A stretch of DNA of 64,000 bases from Halomonas sp. HAL1. GTDB taxonomy: Bacteria; Pseudomonadota; Gammaproteobacteria; Pseudomonadales; Halomonadaceae. Shown here one piece after another: positions 41,930 through 50,609 of this stretch. Below the pieces are notes generated by a model, which saw only the letters and a program-made list of their open reading frames with translations, was not told the DNA's origin and ran no database searches. Where the stretch lies: contig NZ_CP130610.1 of the NCBI RefSeq assembly GCF_030544485.1, positions 3,782,001 to 3,846,000 on the forward strand, given 5' to 3'. The position numbers and the translations under genes are program-made. Every line of letters begins with the position of its first letter. Position 1 is the stretch's first letter.

Positions 41930-42471
41930 ATCTGCTCCCTTTCCTTGGCATCAAGATCGGCTATTTTTGGACTACTCATAGCCACGATCGCGCGTAGAGC
42001 ACGACTAATGCCGGCCAACGCCAGCAGATAAATACCCAGGGGTAGCATCGATTTGATCGCCCAGCGATAGGGCAGACCATCGATGGATTGGGAAACTTCA
42101 TTACGAACGAAAGATGTGTAAGCGAAATTTGTGGCATAGTAACCGGTCACTGCGCAGAACGGCAGTAGCAATAACAAGATGCCCAGCAGTTCAACTAAAG
42201 CACGGCGCTTAGGGCTGAAGGTCCCCGATACAAGGTCGATCCGCACATGCTGATCGTAGATATAGGTCGCCCCTAGGAAGCACATGATAAGGATAGTATG
42301 AAGATGCCATTCGGCTTCCTGCAACTGAGTTGACCCCATCTGAAACAAACGCCGCGTGACGACGTCGAAGACCACCACCACAATCAGCCCCAGCAGCGCA
42401 AAGGACGCGGTCTTGCCTAGACTAATCAGCAGTGCGTCTATCCCGTTGCTTATCTTAAGCATGGTTTTCAT
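41926..42471 (-). CDS. dctQ: TRAP transporter small permease (DctQ)
   Basis: A 181-residue small membrane subunit with four helices; family features are the segments TASFALLGLIVVVVFDVVTRR, EAEWHLHTILIMCFLGATYIY and DQHVRIDLV. The start at 42471 follows GAGGGGAAAGAC; an ATG eight codons upstream has no ribosome site. It overlaps dctM by four bases and lies about 170 bases downstream of dctP, with a GC-rich hairpin between. Confidence 0.92.
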   Translation of the reverse strand: MKTMLKISNGIDALLISLGKTASFALLGLIVVVVFDVVTRRLFQMGSTQLQEAEWHLHTILIMCFLGATYIYDQHVRIDLVSGTFSPKRRALVELLGILLLLLPFCAVTGYYATNFAYTSFVRNEVSQSIDGLPYRWAIKSMLPLGIYLLALAGISRALRAIVAMSSPKIADLDAKEREQM

Positions 42472-42583
42472 GTCTTTCCCCTCTCTAACAGGCATTCCAT
42501 TCTGCCGATCTCTTGCGCAGAGTCGGTGATGGCTGCACCAGCTGAGGTCGTGCCCCGACCAGCGGACAGGGCGCGACCTTCTC

Positions 42584-42609
42584 GATGGGCCCTACACAGG
42601 GCCCTCATC
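42584..42609 (-). promoter_or_regulatory. GC-rich hairpin between dctP and dctQ
   Basis: GATGGGCCC (42584-42592) and GGGCCC-TCATC (42599-42609) form a stem with one bulged base and a six-base loop. There is no T-run, so it is not a classical terminator. By position it could hold back read-through or protect the dctP message, giving more binding protein than permease. Confidence 0.5.
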
Positions 42610-42641
42610 GTCAAGACAGCCTCTGTTTCCGAAACGAATGG

Positions 42642-43739
42642 TTACTCGGAGGAAGATGGCTTGAGATAGCCGAGCTCCTGCCATGGAGCGTATTGCTCTC
42701 GGAAATTTTTATACGACTCCATCACACGTGCGAAATTCTCGTTTTTCGCACTTTCCTCTTCAGCTACCTCATCCCAAGCAGTTGCGAGTGCCTCCAGTAT
42801 TTCGTCTGACCAGACCTTAATCTCGACGTTTTCTTCCTCAGCCAAAGCCTGCACAGCAGGAGGCTGAGCCGCAGCCCCCTGGGCTAAGGTGCGCATTGTA
42901 GCCTCACCGCAAGTGGTCTCGATTGCTAGCTGCTGCTGCTCACTCAACTCTTTCCAGGTGTCTAAGTTAATGATAAGCGTGTCAATTGCTACTTGCTGAT
43001 GCCAACCAGGGAAGTAGACGTAGTCAACTACCTGGTCAAGACCAGCACTGACGTCGATTGAGGGGTTCGAGTATTCCCCACCATCGATGATGCCTCTTTC
43101 CAGAGCGGCATAGACTTCGGATCCCGGCACCAGTTGAATCGACGCGCCAAGCTTGGCCAGCACCCTTCCACCGAGACCGAAATACCGGAGTTTGACGCCG
43201 GAGAGATCTTCAGGTGTATTGAATTCCCGCGTAGTCCAAGCGGCAGTTTCTGGCGCGGTTAGCGTACAGACGAACCCCTTCAAATTTAAACCCTTAAGGA
43301 GCTCATCATGCAGTTCCTGCCCCCCCCCCTCACGCATCCAAGCCATGTACTCAGTCACATCTGGTCCGAAGGGCACGGCAGTGAAGAGATTCAGCGCTGG
43401 TTCGAGTCCCGCTCCATAACCAGGAGTACCGAAGGCCATGTCGACAGCCCCCTGTGATACCGCATCAAAATAATCCGTGGCAGGAACCAAGGCTCCGGGT
43501 TCGAAGACATCAACTTCGAGCGTACCGCCGGTCAGCTTCTCGACTCGCTCGGCTATCCAGGGGGATATTTCGCCGATGACGGGGGTCTGGGTGGGGAAAG
43601 ACGCGTGCATCCTCAACGTCCGCGAGTCCTGGGCCTGTACCGCACCGGCGGCTAGCATGGTGAAGATCGAACCTGCCACATACAGGGCATTTTTAGCAGT
43701 CTTGTTTTTATTTCTCATGTTCAAAATACTCTTGTTCAT
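42642..43739 (-). CDS. dctP: TRAP transporter substrate-binding protein (DctP-type)
   Basis: A 365-residue periplasmic solute-binding protein. The signal peptide runs to about residue 38 (basic KNKTAK, hydrophobic ALYVAGSIFTMLAAGAVQA, cleavage before QDS). The mature part shows TRAP features: VEKLTGGTLEVDVFEPGAL, FDAVSQGAVDMAFG and the ligand-arginine region GLGGRVLAKLGA with ALERGIIDGGEYS. The group resembles TRAP receptors for 2-oxoacids and bulky carboxylates. The start at 43739 follows TTGGAGAACAAAAAG; an upstream ATG would add 11 residues to the signal. It is first in a dctPQM operon beside a flavin dehydrogenase. Confidence 0.93.
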   Translation of the reverse strand: MNKSILNMRNKNKTAKNALYVAGSIFTMLAAGAVQAQDSRTLRMHASFPTQTPVIGEISPWIAERVEKLTGGTLEVDVFEPGALVPATDYFDAVSQGAVDMAFGTPGYGAGLEPALNLFTAVPFGPDVTEYMAWMREGGGQELHDELLKGLNLKGFVCTLTAPETAAWTTREFNTPEDLSGVKLRYFGLGGRVLAKLGASIQLVPGSEVYAALERGIIDGGEYSNPSIDVSAGLDQVVDYVYFPGWHQQVAIDTLIINLDTWKELSEQQQLAIETTCGEATMRTLAQGAAAQPPAVQALAEEENVEIKVWSDEILEALATAWDEVAEEESAKNENFARVMESYKNFREQYAPWQELGYLKPSSSE

Positions 43740-44016
43740 CTTTTTGTTCTCCAAGAAAAGTCGCCTCGGCAATATGTCCCTTCGCTGGACTATAGGCTTC
43801 TAGGCGACCAGTGAGCGGCTCCAAAAACGTTTTTTTCCTCCTTTCCTATTGGTCAGCATATAAACTTATGCTTGACGAATTTCCATAAACACACGGTTCT
43901 ACATCCACAGCAAAATTCAATTTCTTAATTCAGACGCCAGCTACAGGCCAAACGACGTTTTCGATCAGCCGATGTCTCGCCCTGTACTCTGGGCGAGACC
44001 AACGATTCAATTACAA

Positions 44017-45729
44017 TCACTCCTGATTCGCACCGGCTATATGTCGTGCTGCGATATATCCGAAAGTGATCGCCGGACCTAGAGTGATCCCCCCACCGGG
44101 GTAGTTGCCCCCCATAATCGAAGCGGCATCGTTACCTACTGCATAAAGGCCGGTGATGACCTTGCCGTACTCGTCCAACACCCGCGCATTCGCGTCAGCA
44201 CGCAACCCATCAAACGTCCCCAAGTCGCCTATAACCAACTTAACTGCGTAAAAAGGTCCTTTCTTGAGTGGGGCAACACAAGGGTTTGGCTTGTGCTCTG
44301 GATCACCCAGCGAACGGTTATAAGCTGTGCTACCCTTGTGAAACTCGGGGTCATTGCCATCCTTCGCGTGGTGGTTGAACTCAGCCACTGTCTTTTCCAA
44401 CTGGTCCGGATCTGCTCCGATTTGCTCGGCTAGATCGTGCAGCGTCTTGCCGCGTATCAGATAGCCATTCTTGAGATGCGACTTGTAGGGCATGGGTGCT
44501 GGCTTGGCGAAACCAATACCGTATTTTCTGAAGGTGCGATGATCGGCGATAAAGAAGGCGCAGACTTCCGACTGTTCTTCGGTGCAACGCGTGTACATCG
44601 CCTGACAGAAGTCGTGATACGAGTTCGCCTCGTTCACGAAGCGATGCCCCGAACGCGTAACTGCAATAATGCCGGGTTTTGACCTGTCCACGAAGTGTGG
44701 GAAGGTTCCTTGCGTGCCATCCGACCATACAGGCCGTGATATCGGCACCCAGGCGGCCGCATTTGGCAGGTCCTCCTGAACCGTCGCACCTACTCCCTCG
44801 GCCAGACGTAGACCGTCTCCAGTATTTCCCGGCGGCGCGGGCGAAGCATGTTCGTGGCCGCTCGCCGCATGGGGGAAAAGTTTCTTACGACGTTCGGGAT
44901 CCTGCGGGAAACCACCTGCCGCCATAACGACCCCCTTGGACGCATTCACCTGAACCATGCCTGTCGACGTATCAACCAGGGCGCCTGTCACCCGTCCGTT
45001 TTCGTCTCGGATCAGTTTACGCACATGGGAGCGTGTCCAGATCGGCACATCTTTGTCGAAACAGGACTTTACCAGCCGCGCGACCAGCGAGTTGCCGTTC
45101 ATGAGGCGCATTGCTCGGCCATGGAAAACCTTGTCACGCAGGAACTTCGCGAAGAGCCCGCAGACAAAAAGTGCCGAAACTGGAGACCGCGTGACATTGA
45201 AGAAGTGCAGCAGCTCCTTGCCGGATCCAATCATCATGCCCAGCACTGTGATTTCAGCTAGTGGTGGACGTAAACGCTTAATCTCGTCACCAAGCTCACG
45301 TCCGTCGAAGGGTCTAGCGACAATAGAGCGACCACCGGGCATCCCTCCTGGAGCATCGGGATGATAGTCCGCAAAGGTCGGCCCTAGATCGAACTGTAAT
45401 GTGGTGTTCTTTTCGAAAAATTCCACGGACTTGGGGCCGTTCTCCAGAAAAGCATCCACGCGAGCTGCGTCAAAGAACTCGCCCGTCTCGTGCTTCAAGT
45501 AGGTCTTTGCCTTTTCGGTGTTGTCCTCGACCCCGGCGCGTTTGCCAGGAGCATTTCCTGGAATCCACATCCAGCCACCCGAACGCGCCGTGGTACCACC
45601 AAAGACCGGTTCTTTCTCTACCACGAGAACCTTCTGATGGTGATGTGCCGCAACGACGGCCGTTGACAAACCTCCTGCCCCCGAGCCTACAACCAGCACA
45701 TCACAGTTATATTCTTTCATCTCATCCAT
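44017..45729 (-). CDS. FAD-binding dehydrogenase, 3-ketosteroid dehydrogenase-like
   Basis: A 570-residue flavoprotein of the FAD_binding_2 / KstD group. The N-terminal dinucleotide fold is VLVVGSGAGGLSTA (G15-G20) with VVEKEPVFGGTTARSGGWMWIP. Residues that match the KstD active site are Tyr122 in FADYHPD, a Tyr in RFVNEANSYHDF and Tyr543 with Gly547 in NYPGGGITLGP. Enzymes of this group desaturate a ring next to a keto group or catalyse related redox steps. It has a paralogue at 61328-63049. Start: ATG 45729, or ATG 45720 which would space better from AAGGA. It is 240 bases upstream of dctP on the same strand, so probably the same substrate. Confidence 0.85.
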   Translation of the reverse strand: MDEMKEYNCDVLVVGSGAGGLSTAVVAAHHHQKVLVVEKEPVFGGTTARSGGWMWIPGNAPGKRAGVEDNTEKAKTYLKHETGEFFDAARVDAFLENGPKSVEFFEKNTTLQFDLGPTFADYHPDAPGGMPGGRSIVARPFDGRELGDEIKRLRPPLAEITVLGMMIGSGKELLHFFNVTRSPVSALFVCGLFAKFLRDKVFHGRAMRLMNGNSLVARLVKSCFDKDVPIWTRSHVRKLIRDENGRVTGALVDTSTGMVQVNASKGVVMAAGGFPQDPERRKKLFPHAASGHEHASPAPPGNTGDGLRLAEGVGATVQEDLPNAAAWVPISRPVWSDGTQGTFPHFVDRSKPGIIAVTRSGHRFVNEANSYHDFCQAMYTRCTEEQSEVCAFFIADHRTFRKYGIGFAKPAPMPYKSHLKNGYLIRGKTLHDLAEQIGADPDQLEKTVAEFNHHAKDGNDPEFHKGSTAYNRSLGDPEHKPNPCVAPLKKGPFYAVKLVIGDLGTFDGLRADANARVLDEYGKVITGLYAVGNDAASIMGGNYPGGGITLGPAITFGYIAARHIAGANQE

Positions 45730-46693
45730 CCTTCTGTCCGGCTCCGGCCCGAACCCGAGCCGAAAAAATCCGTTACCGGAGAGAGGCTAGGGACGATCAT
45801 AGGAGCGCCAGCAAGTCTTTAAGAAACCAACAACACGAGGCTTCCTCCTCTCTCCTTCCTTCACCCATCCACATGCGCGAATTGGGCTACCAGATCGTCC
45901 CAGGGACGTACGAATACTCTATCTAGCTCGCACCCGGCGGCAATCTTCGATTGCACAAAATTTACTCTTAGCGAATTGATTCGTCAATGGGGAATAACAT
46001 AGACCAAGGGAGGGGGTGGTGGCTCAGAGCAAAGAAACAGACGTGGTAAGTACTTCAGCCCTTAACTAAAAGCTTGCCATGTCAGAAAAGCCGGGAGCCC
46101 TTTCAAGACATTTCCACGAGAAAGGCGAGCTTTTGGCTTCCCTAATATTGGTCCGAGCTCAGGCCAGATGCCCATACCGCTATGCTGAGTTTTACCATAA
46201 ATACCGCCACGTTTTCGGGCAGGAAGTAGTCGTCACCCATATTCTGTAAGCTGGGCTATAGGAAGCCGGCGTACCATCAAAATTAACGAACCCAGACTTA
46301 TAAAGAGGCAAGCAGATATAAAAAGCTAGTCTGGGCGCGTTTTAATGCGACGCTGTTCACGTCGTCAGTCAACAATGTGAACTAAGCAGTTTTGATAACG
46401 GCCAGCCAAAGTCTTCCCAGATCGAAATTACCCTTGCCCACGACGCGGCCACCGAAACTCATTAGTAGCTGTACACGGCAGAGCGAGAGTATAATTCTTG
46501 GTCATAACGAATGGATCAAAACGAGAATAGCAACATATCGGCGTCGGGCAGCGCTGTCTTCAATCAACAAGCGCCCACGCAGGAAATAGCATGGTTACAG
46601 ATCAGCATCCGTCATGTGTATTAATGAAAAATTCTGTTTCTGATGACTTGCACATACGAGAGAATCAGGCGAACTAAATTGTAGGAGATGTAC
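45730..46693. other. Long gap between divergent flavoprotein and IclR genes
   Basis: No gene I can support. It includes the divergent promoters of the flavoprotein gene (-) and the first IclR gene (+). A weak resemblance to insertion-sequence proteins in 46140-46260 (RYAEFYHKYRHVFG) may be transposase debris. The ribosome site GTAGGAG of the IclR gene is at 46681-46687. Confidence 0.4.
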
Positions 46694-47497
46694 ATGGCAA
46701 AAGACGATCACGCCGCACGGGGTATAAAGTCGATCGCGGTTGGAGGTCGGCTGCTGCAAGCGCTCATAGATTCATCAAAACCCCTGACCCTACGGGAAAT
46801 TGCCGCCAGAGCCGAAATCACCCCAGCGCAGGCCCACGCTTATCTGGTCAGTCTTAAACGTGTCAGTATGGTTGTTCAACAGTTCGAGTCAGGCCCCTAC
46901 CTGTTGGGGCCAATGGCGCTTCAAGTAGGGCTCAGTAGACTTAGGAGCCTAGCTGTTTTCCGTCGTGCCAGCACGCTGCTCAAAGAGCTCTCGAACAGCC
47001 TGAACGTCATGTCCGTGCTCTCGGTATGGGGAGCCAAAGGGCCGACTGCCGTAATGGTCGTGCAAGCCCGAGATAAACGCAGTGACCTGAACATCCGTAT
47101 GGGCACACAATTTTCGGTGCTGAACTCTGCCACTGGCCGAGTGTTTGCCGCCTTTGAGAACCCTCTGCAGGTGAAAATGCAGTTGAAACTGGAGCTGGAG
47201 CGTAATCCACCCCCAAATTATCAGACGGAAGTTCAGAGCATGGAAAAATACTGGGAACAAATCGAAAGCATCCGAGAACAGGGCTTCAGTACGATCCAAG
47301 GTTTAAGGGTGCCTGGAATCGATGCAGTGTCGGTACCTATCTTCGACGAGCACAAAGAATTCACTGGCGCGGTGACCTGCGTGGGTCACACCGATACTCT
47401 GGACATTGAACCCGCCGGCGAGAGCATCCCCGCTATCCTAGCTGGTGTGCGCTATATGCACTTAGCGACAGCGCAGCCTGTTAAACATTCGACCTAG
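46694..47497 (+). CDS. IclR-family transcriptional regulator (first of a tandem pair)
   Basis: A 267-residue regulator with an N-terminal winged helix (about residues 12-75, SKPLTLREIAARAEITPAQAHAYLVSLKRV) and an effector-binding domain to the C-terminus (LGPMALQVGLSRL, SVLNSATGRVFAAF, VSVPIFDEHKEFTGAVTCVG). IclR proteins usually control neighbouring catabolic genes. The start at the second ATG follows GTAGGAG by six bases. It is divergent from the flavoprotein-dctPQM group and 30 bases upstream of a second IclR gene. Confidence 0.92.
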   Translation: MAKDDHAARGIKSIAVGGRLLQALIDSSKPLTLREIAARAEITPAQAHAYLVSLKRVSMVVQQFESGPYLLGPMALQVGLSRLRSLAVFRRASTLLKELSNSLNVMSVLSVWGAKGPTAVMVVQARDKRSDLNIRMGTQFSVLNSATGRVFAAFENPLQVKMQLKLELERNPPPNYQTEVQSMEKYWEQIESIREQGFSTIQGLRVPGIDAVSVPIFDEHKEFTGAVTCVGHTDTLDIEPAGESIPAILAGVRYMHLATAQPVKHST

Positions 47498-47527
47498 ACT
47501 TCTCCTTTGAAATAGCGAAGCAATCTC

Positions 47528-48331
47528 ATGTCCAGTAAGTCACAGAACTCTGAGGGACGAGGCGTCCAATCCATCGAGATCGGCACCCAGTTATTGGAAG
47601 CGCTCGTCACCTGCGGCGAGCCAATGATGCTGAAGGAGTTAGCCGCCGTAGCTGGCATAGCACCTGCTCAGGCCCACCCATACCTAGTCAGCTTCCGAAA
47701 CCTCGGCATGGTGGAACAGAACGGTCCTGCTGGGCGCTACCAGCTGGGGCCCTTTGCATTGGATCTAGCGATCACACGGATGCGGACGGTCGATCCAATG
47801 CAGTTGGCTGAGCAAGCAGTGGCTGAACTTTCACTGGAAACCGGCCTGACGGTGCTCCTATCAGTTTGGGGAGCCTTCGGCCCGACTGTTGTGGTCGTGC
47901 ACGAAGGCGAGGATCAGATTCACATGAACACAAAGGTCGGGACAGTTTACTCGGTCACCGGTACAGCGACTGGCCGAATTTTTGCGGCCTACCTTCCTCC
48001 AAATCTGATTAACCCATCCATGCGCTCCAACCTGCCGAAATCTTTTCTCGAACGATGCGTGGGCACCCCGCAGCCTTATGACGAGACAGATATCGCCATG
48101 ATACGAAAGACTGGCATTTCTTCGGTTCCAAACCCGCCAGTACGTGGTATCAACGCCATCGCCTCGCCGATCTTCGATCATCTCGGACAGATACTCGCCG
48201 TAGTTACACTAGTGGGCGATGCCCGCATTCTCGTAAAAGCACCTACATCAGCTTTTGCCCGCAAACTAGTCGAAGCGACACGCCGATTGTCATCAGAGCT
48301 CGGCTATTGGGACGAAGAGAAACCCCAGTGA
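47528..48331 (+). CDS. IclR-family transcriptional regulator (second of a tandem pair)
   Basis: A 267-residue paralogue of the preceding gene, sharing the layout motif by motif (MMLKELAAVAGIAPAQAHPYLVSFRNLGMV; YQLGPFALDLAITRMR; YSVTGTATGRIFAAY; IASPIFDHLGQILAVVTLVGD). The effector domain differs enough to suggest a different ligand or altered dimer partner. It is followed 90 bases later by a short-chain dehydrogenase gene on the same strand, a likely target. A heterodimer of the two regulators is possible but unproven. Confidence 0.92.
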   Translation: MSSKSQNSEGRGVQSIEIGTQLLEALVTCGEPMMLKELAAVAGIAPAQAHPYLVSFRNLGMVEQNGPAGRYQLGPFALDLAITRMRTVDPMQLAEQAVAELSLETGLTVLLSVWGAFGPTVVVVHEGEDQIHMNTKVGTVYSVTGTATGRIFAAYLPPNLINPSMRSNLPKSFLERCVGTPQPYDETDIAMIRKTGISSVPNPPVRGINAIASPIFDHLGQILAVVTLVGDARILVKAPTSAFARKLVEATRRLSSELGYWDEEKPQ

Positions 48332-48419
48332 TTATTATTTTATTGTGAACTAATTATCTATCGTATAATCTTTGAACATGAATGACTGATGGATTGCCAT
48401 GTTTGAGGAGAAATATAAT

Positions 48420-49166
48420 ATGAAATTGAAAGATAGACTGGCCGTCGTGACGGGAGCCGGGCAGGGTGTTGGCGCCTGCATCGCAAGAGGACTTGCCGAT
48501 GAGGGCGCGCGGGTTATCTTGGCCGATATCCAATTGGAGAACGCTGTAAAAATTGCTGAAGAGATTCGCAACTCCGGAGGTGAAGCATGGGCCTATGCAC
48601 TTGATGTCACCGATGCCGAAGCCTGTACCGCGCTGGCAGAAACAGTCAAACAGCACGGGGACGTATCGTTACTGATTAACAATGCAGGTGTCTGCCCACG
48701 CAATACGATCGACAGCCCCGATGTCCGTGAAACATGGGCGCTCGGCATGAGCGTCAATCTCGATGGCACACTCAACATGATCCTTCCCTTCGTCCCCGTG
48801 CTGCGGAAGACCAAGGGCGTAATCATTAATATGGCCTCTATTGCCTCATTTGTTTCGACCGCCACGTCGATCTCCTATTCGACTTCGAAATCGGCAGTGA
48901 AGATGCTAACCCAGAACCTCGCTGCTGAACTTGGCAAGGACGGGGTACGCGTTAATGCAGTAGCCCCAGGCACACTGGTCACTCCGATGACCGAAGCCAC
49001 CCGCAACAATGACGAGCGTCGGGAGCGGTTTCTGTCGCGAATCCCAATGGGCAGATTCGGCGACCCGAAGGAAATCATCGGTCCAATCATCTTTCTTGCA
49101 TCTGACATGTCAACTTACGTAACCGGTGCGACCATCGTAGTGGATGGTGGCTATCTGACCACCTGA
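48420..49166 (+). CDS. Short-chain dehydrogenase/reductase
   Basis: A 248-residue classical SDR. Cofactor motif TGAGQGVG (TGxxxGxG), NNAG, catalytic Ser in INMASIAS, and YSTSK with the catalytic Tyr and Lys are all present; the acidic residue at the end of the second strand (LADIQ) favours NAD. It probably oxidises a hydroxyl to a ketone or the reverse. Start: ATG 48420, nine bases after GAGGAG; an ATG at 48399 would put the ribosome site inside the gene. Its stop codon touches the end of a decayed group II intron lying on the other strand. Confidence 0.92.
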   Translation: MKLKDRLAVVTGAGQGVGACIARGLADEGARVILADIQLENAVKIAEEIRNSGGEAWAYALDVTDAEACTALAETVKQHGDVSLLINNAGVCPRNTIDSPDVRETWALGMSVNLDGTLNMILPFVPVLRKTKGVIINMASIASFVSTATSISYSTSKSAVKMLTQNLAAELGKDGVRVNAVAPGTLVTPMTEATRNNDERRERFLSRIPMGRFGDPKEIIGPIIFLASDMSTYVTGATIVVDGGYLTT

Positions 49167-49167
49167 A

Positions 49168-50609
49168 TTGAGAAGAAGGGGGAATTTCTTCCCCCGCCTT
49201 TACACCACCGTACGCACCGTTCGGTATACGGCAATTCTTAAAGAAAGTGTAAGCCATCTAATCGGATGGAGTACCGAGATCAGCCCTTGCCGTTGAACCA
49301 CTTTCGCGGCAGAAACTAATTCATGTGCGATGCCCAGCCTTCTACCAGCAGCCTCGACCATTCCATGCCGATTACCAGACATGATATGCACCAGTCCTAG
49401 CACTAGATGCTTCCGACAACGCGTCTTTCGCTTCCACTGGTGCAAAATCAAGGCGCGCAATCGACTATTTCTCCACTGATCCAACGTTTCAAGCGGACGC
49501 TTCACATCAACTCAATCGAAGTAGTTAGTCTAGCCCCGATGGATCGGCGTCAGCTTTTCGAAGATGCGCCAAATGTGGCGCCAGTAGGCAGGCCATACAG
49601 GAATAGTCCGGCCTTCAGGTAGCGGAGTAGGATCAGATACAGCACTCGTTTGTCGCTAACGCGCGTGCTACCCGTGCCATTAGCAGGTCGAGGTCGAACA
49701 ACCACCGGTGGTCCTCGTCGACGCCTTCATGGCCGAGATAGTTTGCATGATCAAAGATCGGCATCGTTATCTATGACGGCACTTGCTGGATCAGCTGGTC
49801 GGTGATCGTGGGGATACCGAGCTGTCGCGTCCTGCCTTTAGGCTTGCGGATCGTAACGGATGGGGCTGGGGGATATCCTTCGGCCAGTAGCCGCTTACGC
49901 AGCCTTGTACGATGCTGCTTAGATGATCAAATGATGCATCGTCATGCCCTCAACACTCGATGCCCTTTGTGAGCGGTAAGCTCGGCTCGCTGCATGCTGT
50001 CTGGGCAGAAGCCCCTTTCCATGACGATCGCGGCTGATTCCACTTTCGTCCCGATAGCGATGCAGGAGTCGTCTAGAAGCTCACCCTCTGAGGTGCGGGT
50101 TCCGTCACTAACCCTCAGGGGAAGTGGCGGCAGTAGCGCCATAGTCTGTCTTCATGATCGATCCTTAAGACGTTATCGCCTACTCGCGGTTCTTCATGTT
50201 CGGCCACCATTGTTGCCACGGAGATCTAGCACTGACTATGGCCTCGGCTAACTTCTGCCGACCCATCCCATCGCTGGTAGCATCGTGGCAGGCCACCAGA
50301 CAGCCTTTCAGGGTAAGATGCGCGGCCTTCCCGCTTACGCCTGACAGATTTACGGCGTGGCATTCCGTGCAAGTACCGGGATTTGATAATTGTGGCCATC
50401 TCACCCCGCCATCACGCCTCGTGACTGCTTCCTTTTCGTCAGGCCAGCGTTTGCCTTATGACTCAGTCAGATACACTTTCGCGAGGGAGACCCTTGCCGG
50501 TGGCTAGCACTACACCTTGCAGTGTGCACAGGGAATCTGCCCCCAAATCACCCTGAAGCACCACCCTCAGGAACAACATAAGTCAAGGTGCTACGCGCTT
50601 TGTCTGATG
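49168..50609 (-). pseudogene. Decayed group II intron with maturase remnant
   Basis: Minus-strand relic related to the intact intron next to it. Domain V/VI-like sequence lies at about 49170-49250 (GTGCGTACGGTGGTGTAAAGGCGGGGG), and the maturase C-terminus is recognisable (VKRPLETLDQWRNSRLRALILHQWKRK, QGLISVLHPIRW). Upstream, RT pieces are broken by many frameshifts, while the 5' RNA region around 50160-50600 (including GTTCGGCCACC, GGTACTTGCACGGAA complements) is still similar. The extreme 5' end is missing; it stops where the 3' end of the intact intron begins. Confidence 0.8.

Noticed and set aside
45399..45926. A 175-codon plus-strand frame antisense to the flavoprotein start
   Set aside because: Proline- and arginine-rich shadow of the flavoprotein gene, without a start signal.
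46140..46260. Weak IstA-like resemblance (RYAEFYHKYR)
   Set aside because: Too short and without flanking support in other frames to call an IS21 remnant.
46392..46589. A 65-codon plus-strand frame in the gap before the IclR genes
   Set aside because: Composition is unlike a protein gene, with no start signal or motif.
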